DNA of 64,000 bases from Wenzhouxiangella sediminis (lineage in GTDB: Bacteria; Pseudomonadota; Gammaproteobacteria; Xanthomonadales; Wenzhouxiangellaceae), in assembly GCF_003410055.1 (NCBI RefSeq), contig NZ_QUZK01000014.1, forward strand, positions 153,786 to 217,785, given 5' to 3'. A program made the translations under genes and the position numbers. Shown piece after piece: positions 1 to 7,702 of this stretch; within the stretch, counting starts at the first letter, position 1; each line of letters opens with the position of its first letter. The notes below the pieces were generated by a model that worked only from the letters and a program-made list of their open reading frames with translations, had not been told where the DNA came from and did not search any database.

Positions 1-1
1 G

Positions 2-958
2 GACGGCATCGGCCTGATCAACGGCACGCAACTGATGTCGGCCTACGGCGCGTTCATCCTCAATCGCGCCCTGCACCTGACGACCGCCGCCGACATCCTC
101 GGCACGATGAGTCTCGAGGCCCTGCAGGGCTCGGCGCGACCCTTCGACGAACGCGTCCACAAGGTGCGCCCGCACCCCGGCCAGCTGGCCGTCGCCGCCA
201 ACGTGCGCGAGCTGCTCGCCGATTCCGAGATTCTCGAGTCGCACCGCCACTGCGGCAAGGTACAGGACCCCTACTGCCTGCGCTGCATTCCGCAGGTGCA
301 CGGCGCAAGCCGCGACGCCCTGGGACACGCCGTCGAAGTCGTCGAGCGCGAGATCAACTCGGTCACCGACAACCCGCTGGTCTTCGAAGATGGCGACATC
401 ATCTCAGCCGGCAATTTCCACGGCCAACCCCTGGCGCTATCGCTGGACTATGCCGCCATGGCGCTGTCGGAGCTCGCCAGCATTTCCGAACGACGGACCT
501 ACCTCCTCCTCGAGGGACACGACGGCCTGCCCAAGCTGCTGATGAGCGACACCGGCATCAACTCCGGATTCATGATTCCCCAGTACACGGCGGCCGCACT
601 GGTCAGCGAGAACAAGGTGCTTTGCCATCCGGCCAGCGTCGACTCGATCCCGACCAGCCTCGGCCAGGAAGATCATGTCTCGATGGGCTCGATCAGCGCA
701 CTGAAACTGCTCAGCGTGCTCGGCAACGTGGAACGTGTTCTCGCCGTGGAGGCACTCACAGCAGCCCAGGCCCTCGACTTCCGGGCTCCGCTGAAGCCCG
801 GCACCGGCGTTCTCGCCGCCCACGAGCACATCCGCAAGCACGTCAGCCATGCCGAGGAGGACTACGAAGTCGGCCACGACATCGACACCTGCACCCGCCT
901 GCTGCGCTCGGGCGATCTCGTCGGCTCGGTGCAGTCGGTGGTCTCGGGGCTTCGATAA
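2..958 (+). CDS. hutH: Histidine ammonia-lyase, C-terminal 318 residues (left-truncated by window)
   Basis: Histidine ammonia-lyase removes ammonia from L-histidine to give urocanate, the first step of histidine catabolism in the cytoplasm. The reading frame is open from base 2 and continues off the left edge, so the N-terminal part, including the Ala-Ser-Gly that forms the MIO cofactor, is outside the window. Visible family signatures are LINGTQ near the edge, QDPYCLRCIPQVHG, SVTDNPLVF, GNFHGQP and GQEDHVSMG, all of which line the HutH/PAL active site. The length from LINGTQ to the TAA stop fits the family. hutI follows on the same strand after a 220-bp gap that holds a repeat element, so the two may be transcribed together or separately. 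Identification is secure. Confidence 0.96.
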   Translation, partial: DGIGLINGTQLMSAYGAFILNRALHLTTAADILGTMSLEALQGSARPFDERVHKVRPHPGQLAVAANVRELLADSEILESHRHCGKVQDPYCLRCIPQVHGASRDALGHAVEVVEREINSVTDNPLVFEDGDIISAGNFHGQPLALSLDYAAMALSELASISERRTYLLLEGHDGLPKLLMSDTGINSGFMIPQYTAAALVSENKVLCHPASVDSIPTSLGQEDHVSMGSISALKLLSVLGNVERVLAVEALTAAQALDFRAPLKPGTGVLAAHEHIRKHVSHAEEDYEVGHDIDTCTRLLRSGDLVGSVQSVVSGLR

Positions 959-978
959 TGTCTGCCTTGAATAATGCC

Positions 979-1162
979 CACCGATGAACACAGATAAACA
1001 CCGATAAAACATTAAAGAGAAAAAGCCGCGGCCTTTCTTTTTTTGATGGCCGTGCAGGAACAGTTGCCGACCAGTTTTCCAGCTCCCCCAGCGCACCCAC
1101 GAAGTACCATTTTTTATTTTCCTAATCTGTGTTCATCTGTGTTCATCTGTGTTCATCTGTGG
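979..1162. repeat. Inverted-repeat element between hutH and hutI built on GTTCATCTGT
   Basis: The right arm contains three tandem copies of GTTCATCTGT (1131-1160) preceded by AATCTGT and followed by GG. The left arm (979-1006) is its imperfect reverse complement, with about three mismatches over 28 bases. About 120 bp of non-coding sequence lies between the arms. There is no transposase and no open frame of note. The pattern looks like a small dispersed palindromic element of REP or MITE type, but no second copy is visible in this window. The element ends 16 bp before the hutI start codon. Confidence 0.7.
1011..1045 (+). terminator. Candidate intrinsic terminator after hutH
   Basis: An A-rich stretch leads into the self-complementary core GCCGCGG and is followed by CTTTC and seven T residues (1038-1044). 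The A-rich and T-rich flanks can pair around the GC core. The stem is imperfect and the call is tentative. It would separate hutH from hutI transcription. Confidence 0.3.
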
Positions 1163-1178
1163 ACAAGAAGGTTCTTTC

Positions 1179-2399
1179 ATGAAACTACTCACCAACATAT
1201 CGACCCTGTACCGGGTGCCTGTTGACGGCAAGCACGATGACGTCGACGCCGTCAGCGATGCCGCGGTGGCCTGGGAAGGCGACACGATTCGTTACGCCGG
1301 ACCATTGGCCGAATTGCCGTCGGAATACGCCGATGCCCAACGCTTCGACGCCGGGGGCGGCTGCGTGGTGCCGGGACTGATCGACTGTCACACGCACCTG
1401 TGTTTCGGCGGCTGGCGTGGCGATGAGTTCGCCGCCCGGCTGGAAGGCGCCAGTTACCAGGACATCCAGGCCGCCGGCGGCGGCATCAACTCGACCGTTC
1501 GCGCCACCCGGAATGCCGACATCGAATCGCTCGAGGAAAAGGCCGCATCGGCGCTTTCCGACATGGCCGCGCTGGGCGTGACCACCGTCGAGGCCAAGTC
1601 GGGCTACGGGCTCGATCGCGACAACGAACTCAAGCAGCTGGAAGTCTATCGCCGCCTGCAATCCTCACAGCCGCTGGAAATCGTACCGACCTTCCTCGGG
1701 GCCCACCTGGTGCCGACTGAATACCGCGACCGGCGTGCCGACTACCTCGCCCTGCTTTGCGAGGAAGTCATCCCCGAAGTGGCTCAGCGGGGGCTGGCTC
1801 GTTTCTGCGACGCATTCATCGAGGAAAACGCTTTCACGCTCGAAGAAGGCCGACGGATCCTGGAAACCGCCAAGTCGCACGGACTCGGGCTGAAGATCCA
1901 CGCCGACCAGCTGTCCAGCGGCGGCGGCGCCGGACTGGCCGCCGAGCTCGGCGCCGTCTCGGCGGAACACCTGGAGTACGCCGCCGAAGAAGACATCCGT
2001 GCCATGGCCGATGCCGGCACGGTGGCGGTCAGCCTGCCGATCGCTTCGCTCTACCTGCGCGAACCCTTTCTCCCCGCCAGAAAATGGATCGACCATGGCG
2101 CCCGTGTCGCCGTGGCGACCGATTTCAATCCGGGATCGGCGCCCAGCTATCACTTGCACCTCGCGATGACCCTGGCCGCCGTGCACCAACGCATGAGCCC
2201 GGCGGAAGTCCTGCGCGGCGTTACATCCCATGCGGCCCGAGCCATCGGGCTGCAATCCACTCACGGCAGCCTGACGCCGGGTTTCCGCGCCGACCTGGCC
2301 GTGATCGATGCCCCCGACATCAATCACTGGCTCTACCATTTCCGTCCCAACGCCTGCAGGATGACGCTCAAGTCGGGCGATTGGCTGGAGCGCCGCTGA
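1179..2399 (+). CDS. hutI: Imidazolonepropionase
   Basis: HutI hydrolyses 4-imidazolone-5-propionate to N-formimino-L-glutamate, the third step of histidine degradation. It is a cytoplasmic metal-dependent amidohydrolase. The first metal-binding H-x-H occurs in GLIDCHTHLCFGG, a further ligand-type histidine in IHADQLS and another in SAEHLEY, and the catalytic aspartate in ATDFNPGS. I chose the ATG at 1179 (MKLLTNIS) because it gives 406 residues, the normal family size. The frame is open further upstream from 1149, but that extension is encoded by the GTTCATCTGT repeats and is not protein-like. The neighbouring hutH supports the role. hutU is not in the window. Confidence 0.95.
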   Translation: MKLLTNISTLYRVPVDGKHDDVDAVSDAAVAWEGDTIRYAGPLAELPSEYADAQRFDAGGGCVVPGLIDCHTHLCFGGWRGDEFAARLEGASYQDIQAAGGGINSTVRATRNADIESLEEKAASALSDMAALGVTTVEAKSGYGLDRDNELKQLEVYRRLQSSQPLEIVPTFLGAHLVPTEYRDRRADYLALLCEEVIPEVAQRGLARFCDAFIEENAFTLEEGRRILETAKSHGLGLKIHADQLSSGGGAGLAAELGAVSAEHLEYAAEEDIRAMADAGTVAVSLPIASLYLREPFLPARKWIDHGARVAVATDFNPGSAPSYHLHLAMTLAAVHQRMSPAEVLRGVTSHAARAIGLQSTHGSLTPGFRADLAVIDAPDINHWLYHFRPNACRMTLKSGDWLERR

Positions 2400-2471
2400 G
2401 AGAGAGTTGCCTGGACCGGCGGGAGGATGCCGGGCGGCGTGCACCGGCGGGGCGTCGGCCCTCGCCGAGCG

Positions 2472-3008
2472 CTACATCACCAGGCTGAATTGCCCCATCA
2501 TTGGGTCCACGTCGAATTCGTCGCGGAACAGCGGGCCCTCGTCCAGAACTTCCAGGCTCACGTCGATATCGAACTCACGGCCCGATCGCTTGACGCTCAA
2601 GATGTCACTGAAGGTACTGCCCGCCTCGGCCGAATCCGGAGCCTCGACCGAGAGGGTCAGAAGCGTGGTTCCGGCTCCGATGCGGCGCGCGGAGAGATCG
2701 ACCCACGCATTCGGCAGCCCGGCACCGGTCAGTGAAGCGGCGTGCCGGGAACCGCCAACCAGAAGGATACGGGCCACCGTGCTCCGACCCGCAACCAGCT
2801 TGATGGTGAGCCCGGAGACGCGATTGTCGGCGCAGGCAACCCGGATGACCTCGAGCCGGCTGTCCACCAGCGGCTCGATCGCCCGAACGCCCTCGGGCAG
2901 ACGGCCGGACTCGGACGCGACGAGACAGTCGCGCCCCCCGTCCTGTGCCACGCCTCCTGGCGCCCAGGCCATGGCCAGCAACAGTGCAAGAGCGTTGACG
3001 AACTTCAT
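2472..3008 (-). CDS. Small secreted protein of unknown function
   Basis: A 178-residue protein begins MKFVNALALLLAMAWAPGGVAQ, a clear Sec signal peptide with a likely cleavage after VAQ, so it is probably periplasmic or secreted. The mature part is rich in short beta-type segments, contains two cysteines near its start, and ends in an acidic tail with LFRDEF. I recognise no family. It is convergent with hutI (72-bp gap) and divergent from the sigma factor gene, with which it shares a 113-bp upstream region. The reading frame has the GC-rich codon use of its neighbours and a plausible export signal, so a real gene is likely, but its function cannot be inferred. Confidence 0.65.
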   Translation of the reverse strand: MKFVNALALLLAMAWAPGGVAQDGGRDCLVASESGRLPEGVRAIEPLVDSRLEVIRVACADNRVSGLTIKLVAGRSTVARILLVGGSRHAASLTGAGLPNAWVDLSARRIGAGTTLLTLSVEAPDSAEAGSTFSDILSVKRSGREFDIDVSLEVLDEGPLFRDEFDVDPMMGQFSLVM

Positions 3009-3121
3009 GAAGCGGTCGTTCCGGACCCTCGGATTTTCGGTGCCGGATCATTGTAGTTCACCGCGCCCTAAAAAGTGAAATCGGCGCTGCGGCGGGGATG
3101 ATGTAGCATGGAAATCTCAAG

Positions 3122-3727
3122 ATGCGGCTGTCTCCCGGCATGGCAAAAGTCCCCCGCAAAACCGAAGAACTGGAAGACCTGGTCAAGCGCGCAACGAAGC
3201 GCGGCGACCCCTCCCTCGCCAGCATGCTTCCCCTGGTCTACGACGAGTTGCGCGCCCTCGCCGCCCGACAGCTCTCGGCCCAGCGCGGCGACCATACGCT
3301 TCAGCCCACCGCCCTGATCAACGAAGCCTATCTCCGCCTCGCCGGCCAGGCCTACGAAAGTTGGGAGGATCGCCGGGAATTCGTGCTGGTGGCAGCGACG
3401 GTCATGCGTCGCGTGCTGGTCGACTATGCCCGCAAGCGACAGGCCGACAAGCGGCCCCAGAGCCATCTGCGCGTGGACATCGACCACTCTGAGCCCGGGG
3501 AAGCGTTCGGCTCTGAACTGATCGCTATCGACGAGGTACTCGAACAGCTCTCCGAGATCGACGAGCGCCAGGCCCGCATCGTCGAGTTGCGCTACTTCGC
3601 GGGCTTGAGCATGGAAGAAACCGCCGAGACGCTCGACGTCTCGCGTTCGACGGTGGCCAGGGAGTGGCGAATGGCCCGGGCGTGGCTGAGGCGACGCCTT
3701 TCGGAACACACCGATGCCACCGAATAA
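3122..3727 (+). CDS. ECF-type RNA polymerase sigma factor (TIGR02999/Sig-70_X6-like)
   Basis: A 201-residue sigma-70-family protein. Region 2 covers about residues 60-110 (TALINEAYLRL ... VMRRVLVDYARKRQADKR). Region 4 covers about 150-195 and has the helix-turn-helix LSMEETAETLDVSRSTVAREW. The spacing and the LQPTALINEAYLRL signature match the ECF-like TIGR02999 group, members of which are commonly next to Ser/Thr kinases rather than anti-sigma factors. Here the kinase gene is convergent, with 9 bp between the stops. By analogy with the Xanthomonas EcfK/PknS pair, the sigma may be activated by phosphorylation; that is inference. An in-frame ATG at 3140 is an alternative start. Neither start has a strong Shine-Dalgarno sequence. 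Confidence 0.88.
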   Translation: MRLSPGMAKVPRKTEELEDLVKRATKRGDPSLASMLPLVYDELRALAARQLSAQRGDHTLQPTALINEAYLRLAGQAYESWEDRREFVLVAATVMRRVLVDYARKRQADKRPQSHLRVDIDHSEPGEAFGSELIAIDEVLEQLSEIDERQARIVELRYFAGLSMEETAETLDVSRSTVAREWRMARAWLRRRLSEHTDATE

Positions 3728-3736
3728 CGCCTGGAT

Positions 3737-6175
3737 TCAGGACGGGTCGAGTTCGCTTTCGATCTCTGCGAGCTTTTCCGCAATTCGCGTCCGCAGTCCG
3801 GCAGAGCCGTCCTCTGATGCAGCATCGAGCAACGCCAGTGCATTGCGATAACTTCCCGCCGCTTCGGCCAGCCTCCCCTGCATGACCTGGGCACCGCCAA
3901 GAACCTCCAGCGCGGACACAAGATAGAACGTCTCGACACCGCCGAACTGCCGATGCCGGCTTTCCAGGTCGGGCAGGATCTCGCGCACGATCCGCTCGGT
4001 CTGCTCCGCTTCGCCCACGCGCAGGTGGAGGGCCGCCAGGTTGGTCATCGACAGGCGATAGAGATAGTGGTCCCGGCCCACGGAAGCCTCGATCATTCCT
4101 GCCGCGCGAGCGAACGCGTCCATGCTCTCCCGGTTTCGTCCCAGTCTCGAAAGGGCCACCCCCAGGTTGCCGATCGTATTCGCCAGCCTCTGGCTGGGCC
4201 CGACCAGCCTTTCGTGATCGGCGATCAGGGCCCGGAACATGTCGACGGCGCCCCCGGGGTCGCTCAGCATCAATGCGGTTGCGTAGACGTAGCGGCCGCG
4301 CAAGCGTCGCGGATCACCCTCCCCATAGACCGATTCGGCAAGCTCTCGCGCGCGCTCTGCATCGGCCAGCGCCGCGTCTTCCTGCCCGGCGGCAACACGA
4401 ACACCGACCAGCGCCGCGCGCGCTTCGAACAACACCTCAGGATCCGCGGAGCTCGATCCACGCAGCTCATCGACGATGTCCTCCAGTTGGGCAATCACTG
4501 CCTGCGCAGGCTCATCGAGCACATTCGCCTGGTTGCGCAGCCGGCGGATCCGGAGTCGAGTGAGTTCGCTGTCATGCTCTCCCGGCGAGCGCATCAGCAA
4601 GTCGATGGCGCGTTCATCGGCCGCGATGGCTTCGGCTGCCCGACCGGCGGAATCGTAGGCGGCTCCTAGCTGAGACTGGATCATTGCCAGCTCTTCAGGC
4701 TCCAGCAGGCCCTGCAGGGAGCGCCTCGCGGTCTCCAGCAGCGGCACGGCCTGTTCACCCAGGCCCAGGGCGTTATAGGCTTCGCCCAGCACGACGTACA
4801 TCTGCCCGACAGCTGCGGGATTCGCCTGTTCCGATTCGGCCAGTTGTCGCTTGCCGAGATCCAGCATTTCTCGCACGGTCACGTCGTTGCCGCGCGTGGG
4901 CAAGGAGTCGGCCCCGGCCAGCAATTCCGACATGAACTCGGTTACGGCTTCGGCGCGGTCGCGCTCCCACGCGATTCGCTCCAGCTGCATCTCACGATCA
5001 ATCAGGAAAGCGGCCAGAAACGCCACGGCAAAGACGGCGACCGCCAGGCCCGCCCGGTGCCGCAGAGAAAAGCGACCGGCCCGATAGAGGAAGCCGCCGC
5101 CTCGTGCCCTGACGGGTCGTTGCGAGCGAAACCGGAGAATGTCGTCGGCCAGCGCCCGGACCGATTCGTAGCGTTGGCTCTCGTCGATCGCCATGGCCTT
5201 GCCGATGATTGCCGCAAGGTCCCGGGGGAGTCGCCCGCCGTCCCGACCAGTGGGCACGGGGCAGTGCCCCTGAAGAATCTGTTCGCGCAGTTCGGCGGGT
5301 TCTTTCGTGCCGTCAAAGGGCGGCGCGCCGCATAGCAACTCGTAGAGCAGCACGCCCAGCGAATACACGTCCGTCGCGGCGCCGAGCCCCGCTCCGCGGA
5401 TCTGCTCCGGGCTGGCGTACGCCAGGGTGAGAGCCTGCGCGGCAGGCTCGCCGGAATCTTCCTCGACATCCAGCAGGCGCGCGACGCCGAAGTCCAGCAG
5501 TTTCGGATCCCCGGACGGAGTCACCAGAATGTTCGCCGGCTTCAGGTCCCGGTGAATGACCATGTGACGATGAGCGTACTCGACGGCCTCGCAAACCTTT
5601 GCGAAAAGCGCCAGGATCTCGCTCCTCGACACGCCCCCGGCAGCCCACCGGTCGACGCGCACGCCGTCGACGAACTCCGTTGCCAGGAAGGGGCGGCCCT
5701 CTGCAGTGAGTCCGCCGTCGACCAGATGCGCGATCCAGGGATGGCTCAGACGCGAGAGTATTCCGCGCTCGGACGAAAAACGGCTGGCAACGGCGTCATT
5801 GTCCGACTCACTCAAATGGAGGAGCTTGAAGGCGACCGGTTGCCGCAGGTTCCCGTCGACTCGCTCGGCCAGGTAGACGATCCCCATGCCGCCCTGGCTG
5901 ATTCGCTTGAGAAGCCGGTAATTCCTGGGCAGCGGGACTTCCAGCGATACGTTCTGCAGCGCGCTGCGTGCAGCCGCCTGGAAGCTTTCGGGCACATCGT
6001 CCTCAGCGTCGTCCTCGGCTGCCTCGATCAGCCATTCGACTTCTGCCCTGAGACGCTCATCGCCGGCGCAACGTCGATCGATCAATGCCGGCCGGCTCGA
6101 CTGATCGAGATCCAGCGCATCGCTGGCGATGGCCTTGGCTTCGCGATAGCGTTTCTTGTCGGATTCCTCGGTCAT
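3737..6175 (-). CDS. Membrane Ser/Thr protein kinase with C-terminal TPR region
   Basis: An 812-residue eukaryotic-like (Hanks-type) kinase. The kinase domain spans about residues 86-350. It has a glycine-rich loop (ISQGGMGIVYLAE), the ATP-binding Lys117 in VAFKLL, the catalytic loop HRDLKPANIL (Asp210) and the DFG motif (Asp228), so it looks catalytically competent. A transmembrane segment follows at about 374-393. The C-terminal 400 residues are helical with TPR-like repeats (for example VVLGEAYNALGLGEQAVPLLE and GNLGVALSRLGRNRESMDAF) and are probably the periplasmic sensing or partner-binding part. The first 75 residues are acidic and resemble the N-terminal segment usual in TPR-kinases paired with ECF sigma factors. 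The convergent sigma gene is the obvious partner. Confidence 0.92.
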   Translation of the reverse strand: MTEESDKKRYREAKAIASDALDLDQSSRPALIDRRCAGDERLRAEVEWLIEAAEDDAEDDVPESFQAAARSALQNVSLEVPLPRNYRLLKRISQGGMGIVYLAERVDGNLRQPVAFKLLHLSESDNDAVASRFSSERGILSRLSHPWIAHLVDGGLTAEGRPFLATEFVDGVRVDRWAAGGVSRSEILALFAKVCEAVEYAHRHMVIHRDLKPANILVTPSGDPKLLDFGVARLLDVEEDSGEPAAQALTLAYASPEQIRGAGLGAATDVYSLGVLLYELLCGAPPFDGTKEPAELREQILQGHCPVPTGRDGGRLPRDLAAIIGKAMAIDESQRYESVRALADDILRFRSQRPVRARGGGFLYRAGRFSLRHRAGLAVAVFAVAFLAAFLIDREMQLERIAWERDRAEAVTEFMSELLAGADSLPTRGNDVTVREMLDLGKRQLAESEQANPAAVGQMYVVLGEAYNALGLGEQAVPLLETARRSLQGLLEPEELAMIQSQLGAAYDSAGRAAEAIAADERAIDLLMRSPGEHDSELTRLRIRRLRNQANVLDEPAQAVIAQLEDIVDELRGSSSADPEVLFEARAALVGVRVAAGQEDAALADAERARELAESVYGEGDPRRLRGRYVYATALMLSDPGGAVDMFRALIADHERLVGPSQRLANTIGNLGVALSRLGRNRESMDAFARAAGMIEASVGRDHYLYRLSMTNLAALHLRVGEAEQTERIVREILPDLESRHRQFGGVETFYLVSALEVLGGAQVMQGRLAEAAGSYRNALALLDAASEDGSAGLRTRIAEKLAEIESELDPS

Positions 6176-6254
6176 CGGGGCCGGAGCCTTGCCATCTAGG
6201 GAGGCCCCAGATTAAGGCAGGACACCGCAAATTAGCCAGCGCGGCAAAAGCTCT

Positions 6255-6713
6255 TCATTGGCGTGATTGACCGGGGCGAAGCCGGGATGCCTGGGCCTCG
6301 AGATAAACCAGGCTGTTGTCCCTCGTTGCCGGCTCCTGGCCCGATTTGACGACCGACATTGTCGCGGTCCGGCCCTCGCGGACACCCAGCAGGGAGTCGG
6401 CTAGCGTCTCCCATTCACCGTCCCTGCGCTCGTAAACGGTCAAATTGAGCCAGGTGGCTCCAATCGGCGCACCTTCGCTGACTGAAGGCGCTTCGACCAG
6501 CAACTCGATCTTCCAGCGCTCTGAGCCGGACTCGTCAGCGACGGCCACGCTGGCGGGGGCATCGGGCTCGATGACCACGATGGGTGTGCCGCGCTGCTCA
6601 CCCTCGATCCAGAGTGCCATCTCGACCATGTACTGATCGCCCAGGGCAGCCTCACCACTGCCGGCTGCAAGAGCCGGCAGCAGCAGGGCCGGGATCATCG
6701 CTATCAGGCGCAA
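6255..6713 (-). CDS. Small secreted protein of unknown function downstream of secF
   Basis: Probably an exported protein of 147-152 residues. The ATG at 6698 gives MIPALLLPALAAGSGEA. A TTG at 6713, beginning one base after the secF stop codon, gives the better signal peptide MRLIAMIPALLLPALAAG with a positively charged start, and I use that. The mature part contains beta-type segments (QYMVEMALWIEG, WLNLTVYER) and no cysteines. I cannot name a family. The gene abuts secF on the same strand, so it is likely the last gene of the yajC-secD-secF transcript. The open frame continues further upstream inside secF but in a different frame from it, so that extension is not credible. Confidence 0.6.
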   Translation of the reverse strand: MRLIAMIPALLLPALAAGSGEAALGDQYMVEMALWIEGEQRGTPIVVIEPDAPASVAVADESGSERWKIELLVEAPSVSEGAPIGATWLNLTVYERRDGEWETLADSLLGVREGRTATMSVVKSGQEPATRDNSLVYLEAQASRLRPGQSRQ

Positions 6714-6714
6714 G

Positions 6715-7686
6715 TCAGGCCTCGCGGTTGCGGAAACGCTCGGGCAGGATCTCCTGATCGGGCTGGTCCGCGCCTTCTTTCTGCACGGGCATGAGGTCCA
6801 TCTTGGACACGCCGAGCTTGACCGCCAGGCTGCCGGCCACGTAGACCGAGGAATACGTACCGATGATGACACCCACGATCAGCGTGAAGGCGAAAGCGTG
6901 AATGATCTCGCCGCCGAAGTAGAACAGGGCGATCAGCACCAGCAGCGTGGTCAGCGAAGTCATCAGGGTCCGGCCAAGCATCTGATTGATCGACAGGTTG
7001 GTCAGCTCTTCCGGCGTCCCCTTGCGCTTGGTCTGGAAGTTCTCACGCAGGCGGTCATAGACGACGATGGTGTCGTTGAGCGAATAACCGATCACGGCCA
7101 GAATCGCGGCCACCACCGTCAGGTCAAAGCTGACCTGGAAGACCGAAAGCACGCCGACCACCAGAAGGACGTCGTGGACCAGCGCTCCAACCGCCCCCAC
7201 GGCGAACCGCCACTGGAAACGGAAGGAAATGTAGAGGAGCACGCCGATGAGCACATAGAGCAGCGCCAGGCCGCCCTGCTCGGCCAGTTCCTGACCGATC
7301 TGCGGACCGACGAACTCGACGCGACGCATCTCCAGCTCCGGCGCCTGTGCCGAAAGGGCTTCGAGCACGCGCGTGCTGATATCGGCACTCGACTCGCCGT
7401 CGTCGGCCGCCGGAATGCGCACGACGATGTCGCTGGCCGTACCGAAGGTCTGCACGACGAACTCTTCGAACCCTTCCTCCTGAAGGGTCTGCCGGACGTC
7501 GTTCATCTCCGGAGGCTCCGGATAGTGCAGCTCGATGAGCGTGCCGCCGGTGAAGTCCAGGCCGAAGTTGAGGCCCTTGGTCGAAAGCGAGACGATGCCG
7601 GCGATCAACACCAGCGCCGAAATGACCAGCGCTATGTTGCTGAATCGCAGGAAGTTGATATTGGTGTCGCTCTTGATGATATCCAT
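6715..7686 (-). CDS. secF: Protein translocase subunit SecF
   Basis: SecF (323 residues) is an inner-membrane partner of SecD. The SecDF complex uses the proton motive force to pull exported proteins through SecYEG on the periplasmic side. The N-terminus has the first membrane span followed by the hallmark NFGLDFTGGTLIEL. The C-terminal half has five further membrane segments, with the RND-like GYSLNDTIVVYDRLRENF. The length is that of the family. The gene lies 16 bp after secD in the standard yajC-secD-secF order. A charged cytoplasmic tail follows the last span. Confidence 0.97.
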   Translation of the reverse strand: MDIIKSDTNINFLRFSNIALVISALVLIAGIVSLSTKGLNFGLDFTGGTLIELHYPEPPEMNDVRQTLQEEGFEEFVVQTFGTASDIVVRIPAADDGESSADISTRVLEALSAQAPELEMRRVEFVGPQIGQELAEQGGLALLYVLIGVLLYISFRFQWRFAVGAVGALVHDVLLVVGVLSVFQVSFDLTVVAAILAVIGYSLNDTIVVYDRLRENFQTKRKGTPEELTNLSINQMLGRTLMTSLTTLLVLIALFYFGGEIIHAFAFTLIVGVIIGTYSSVYVAGSLAVKLGVSKMDLMPVQKEGADQPDQEILPERFRNREA

Positions 7687-7702
7687 GACTTTTGAGCGCT
7701 CC

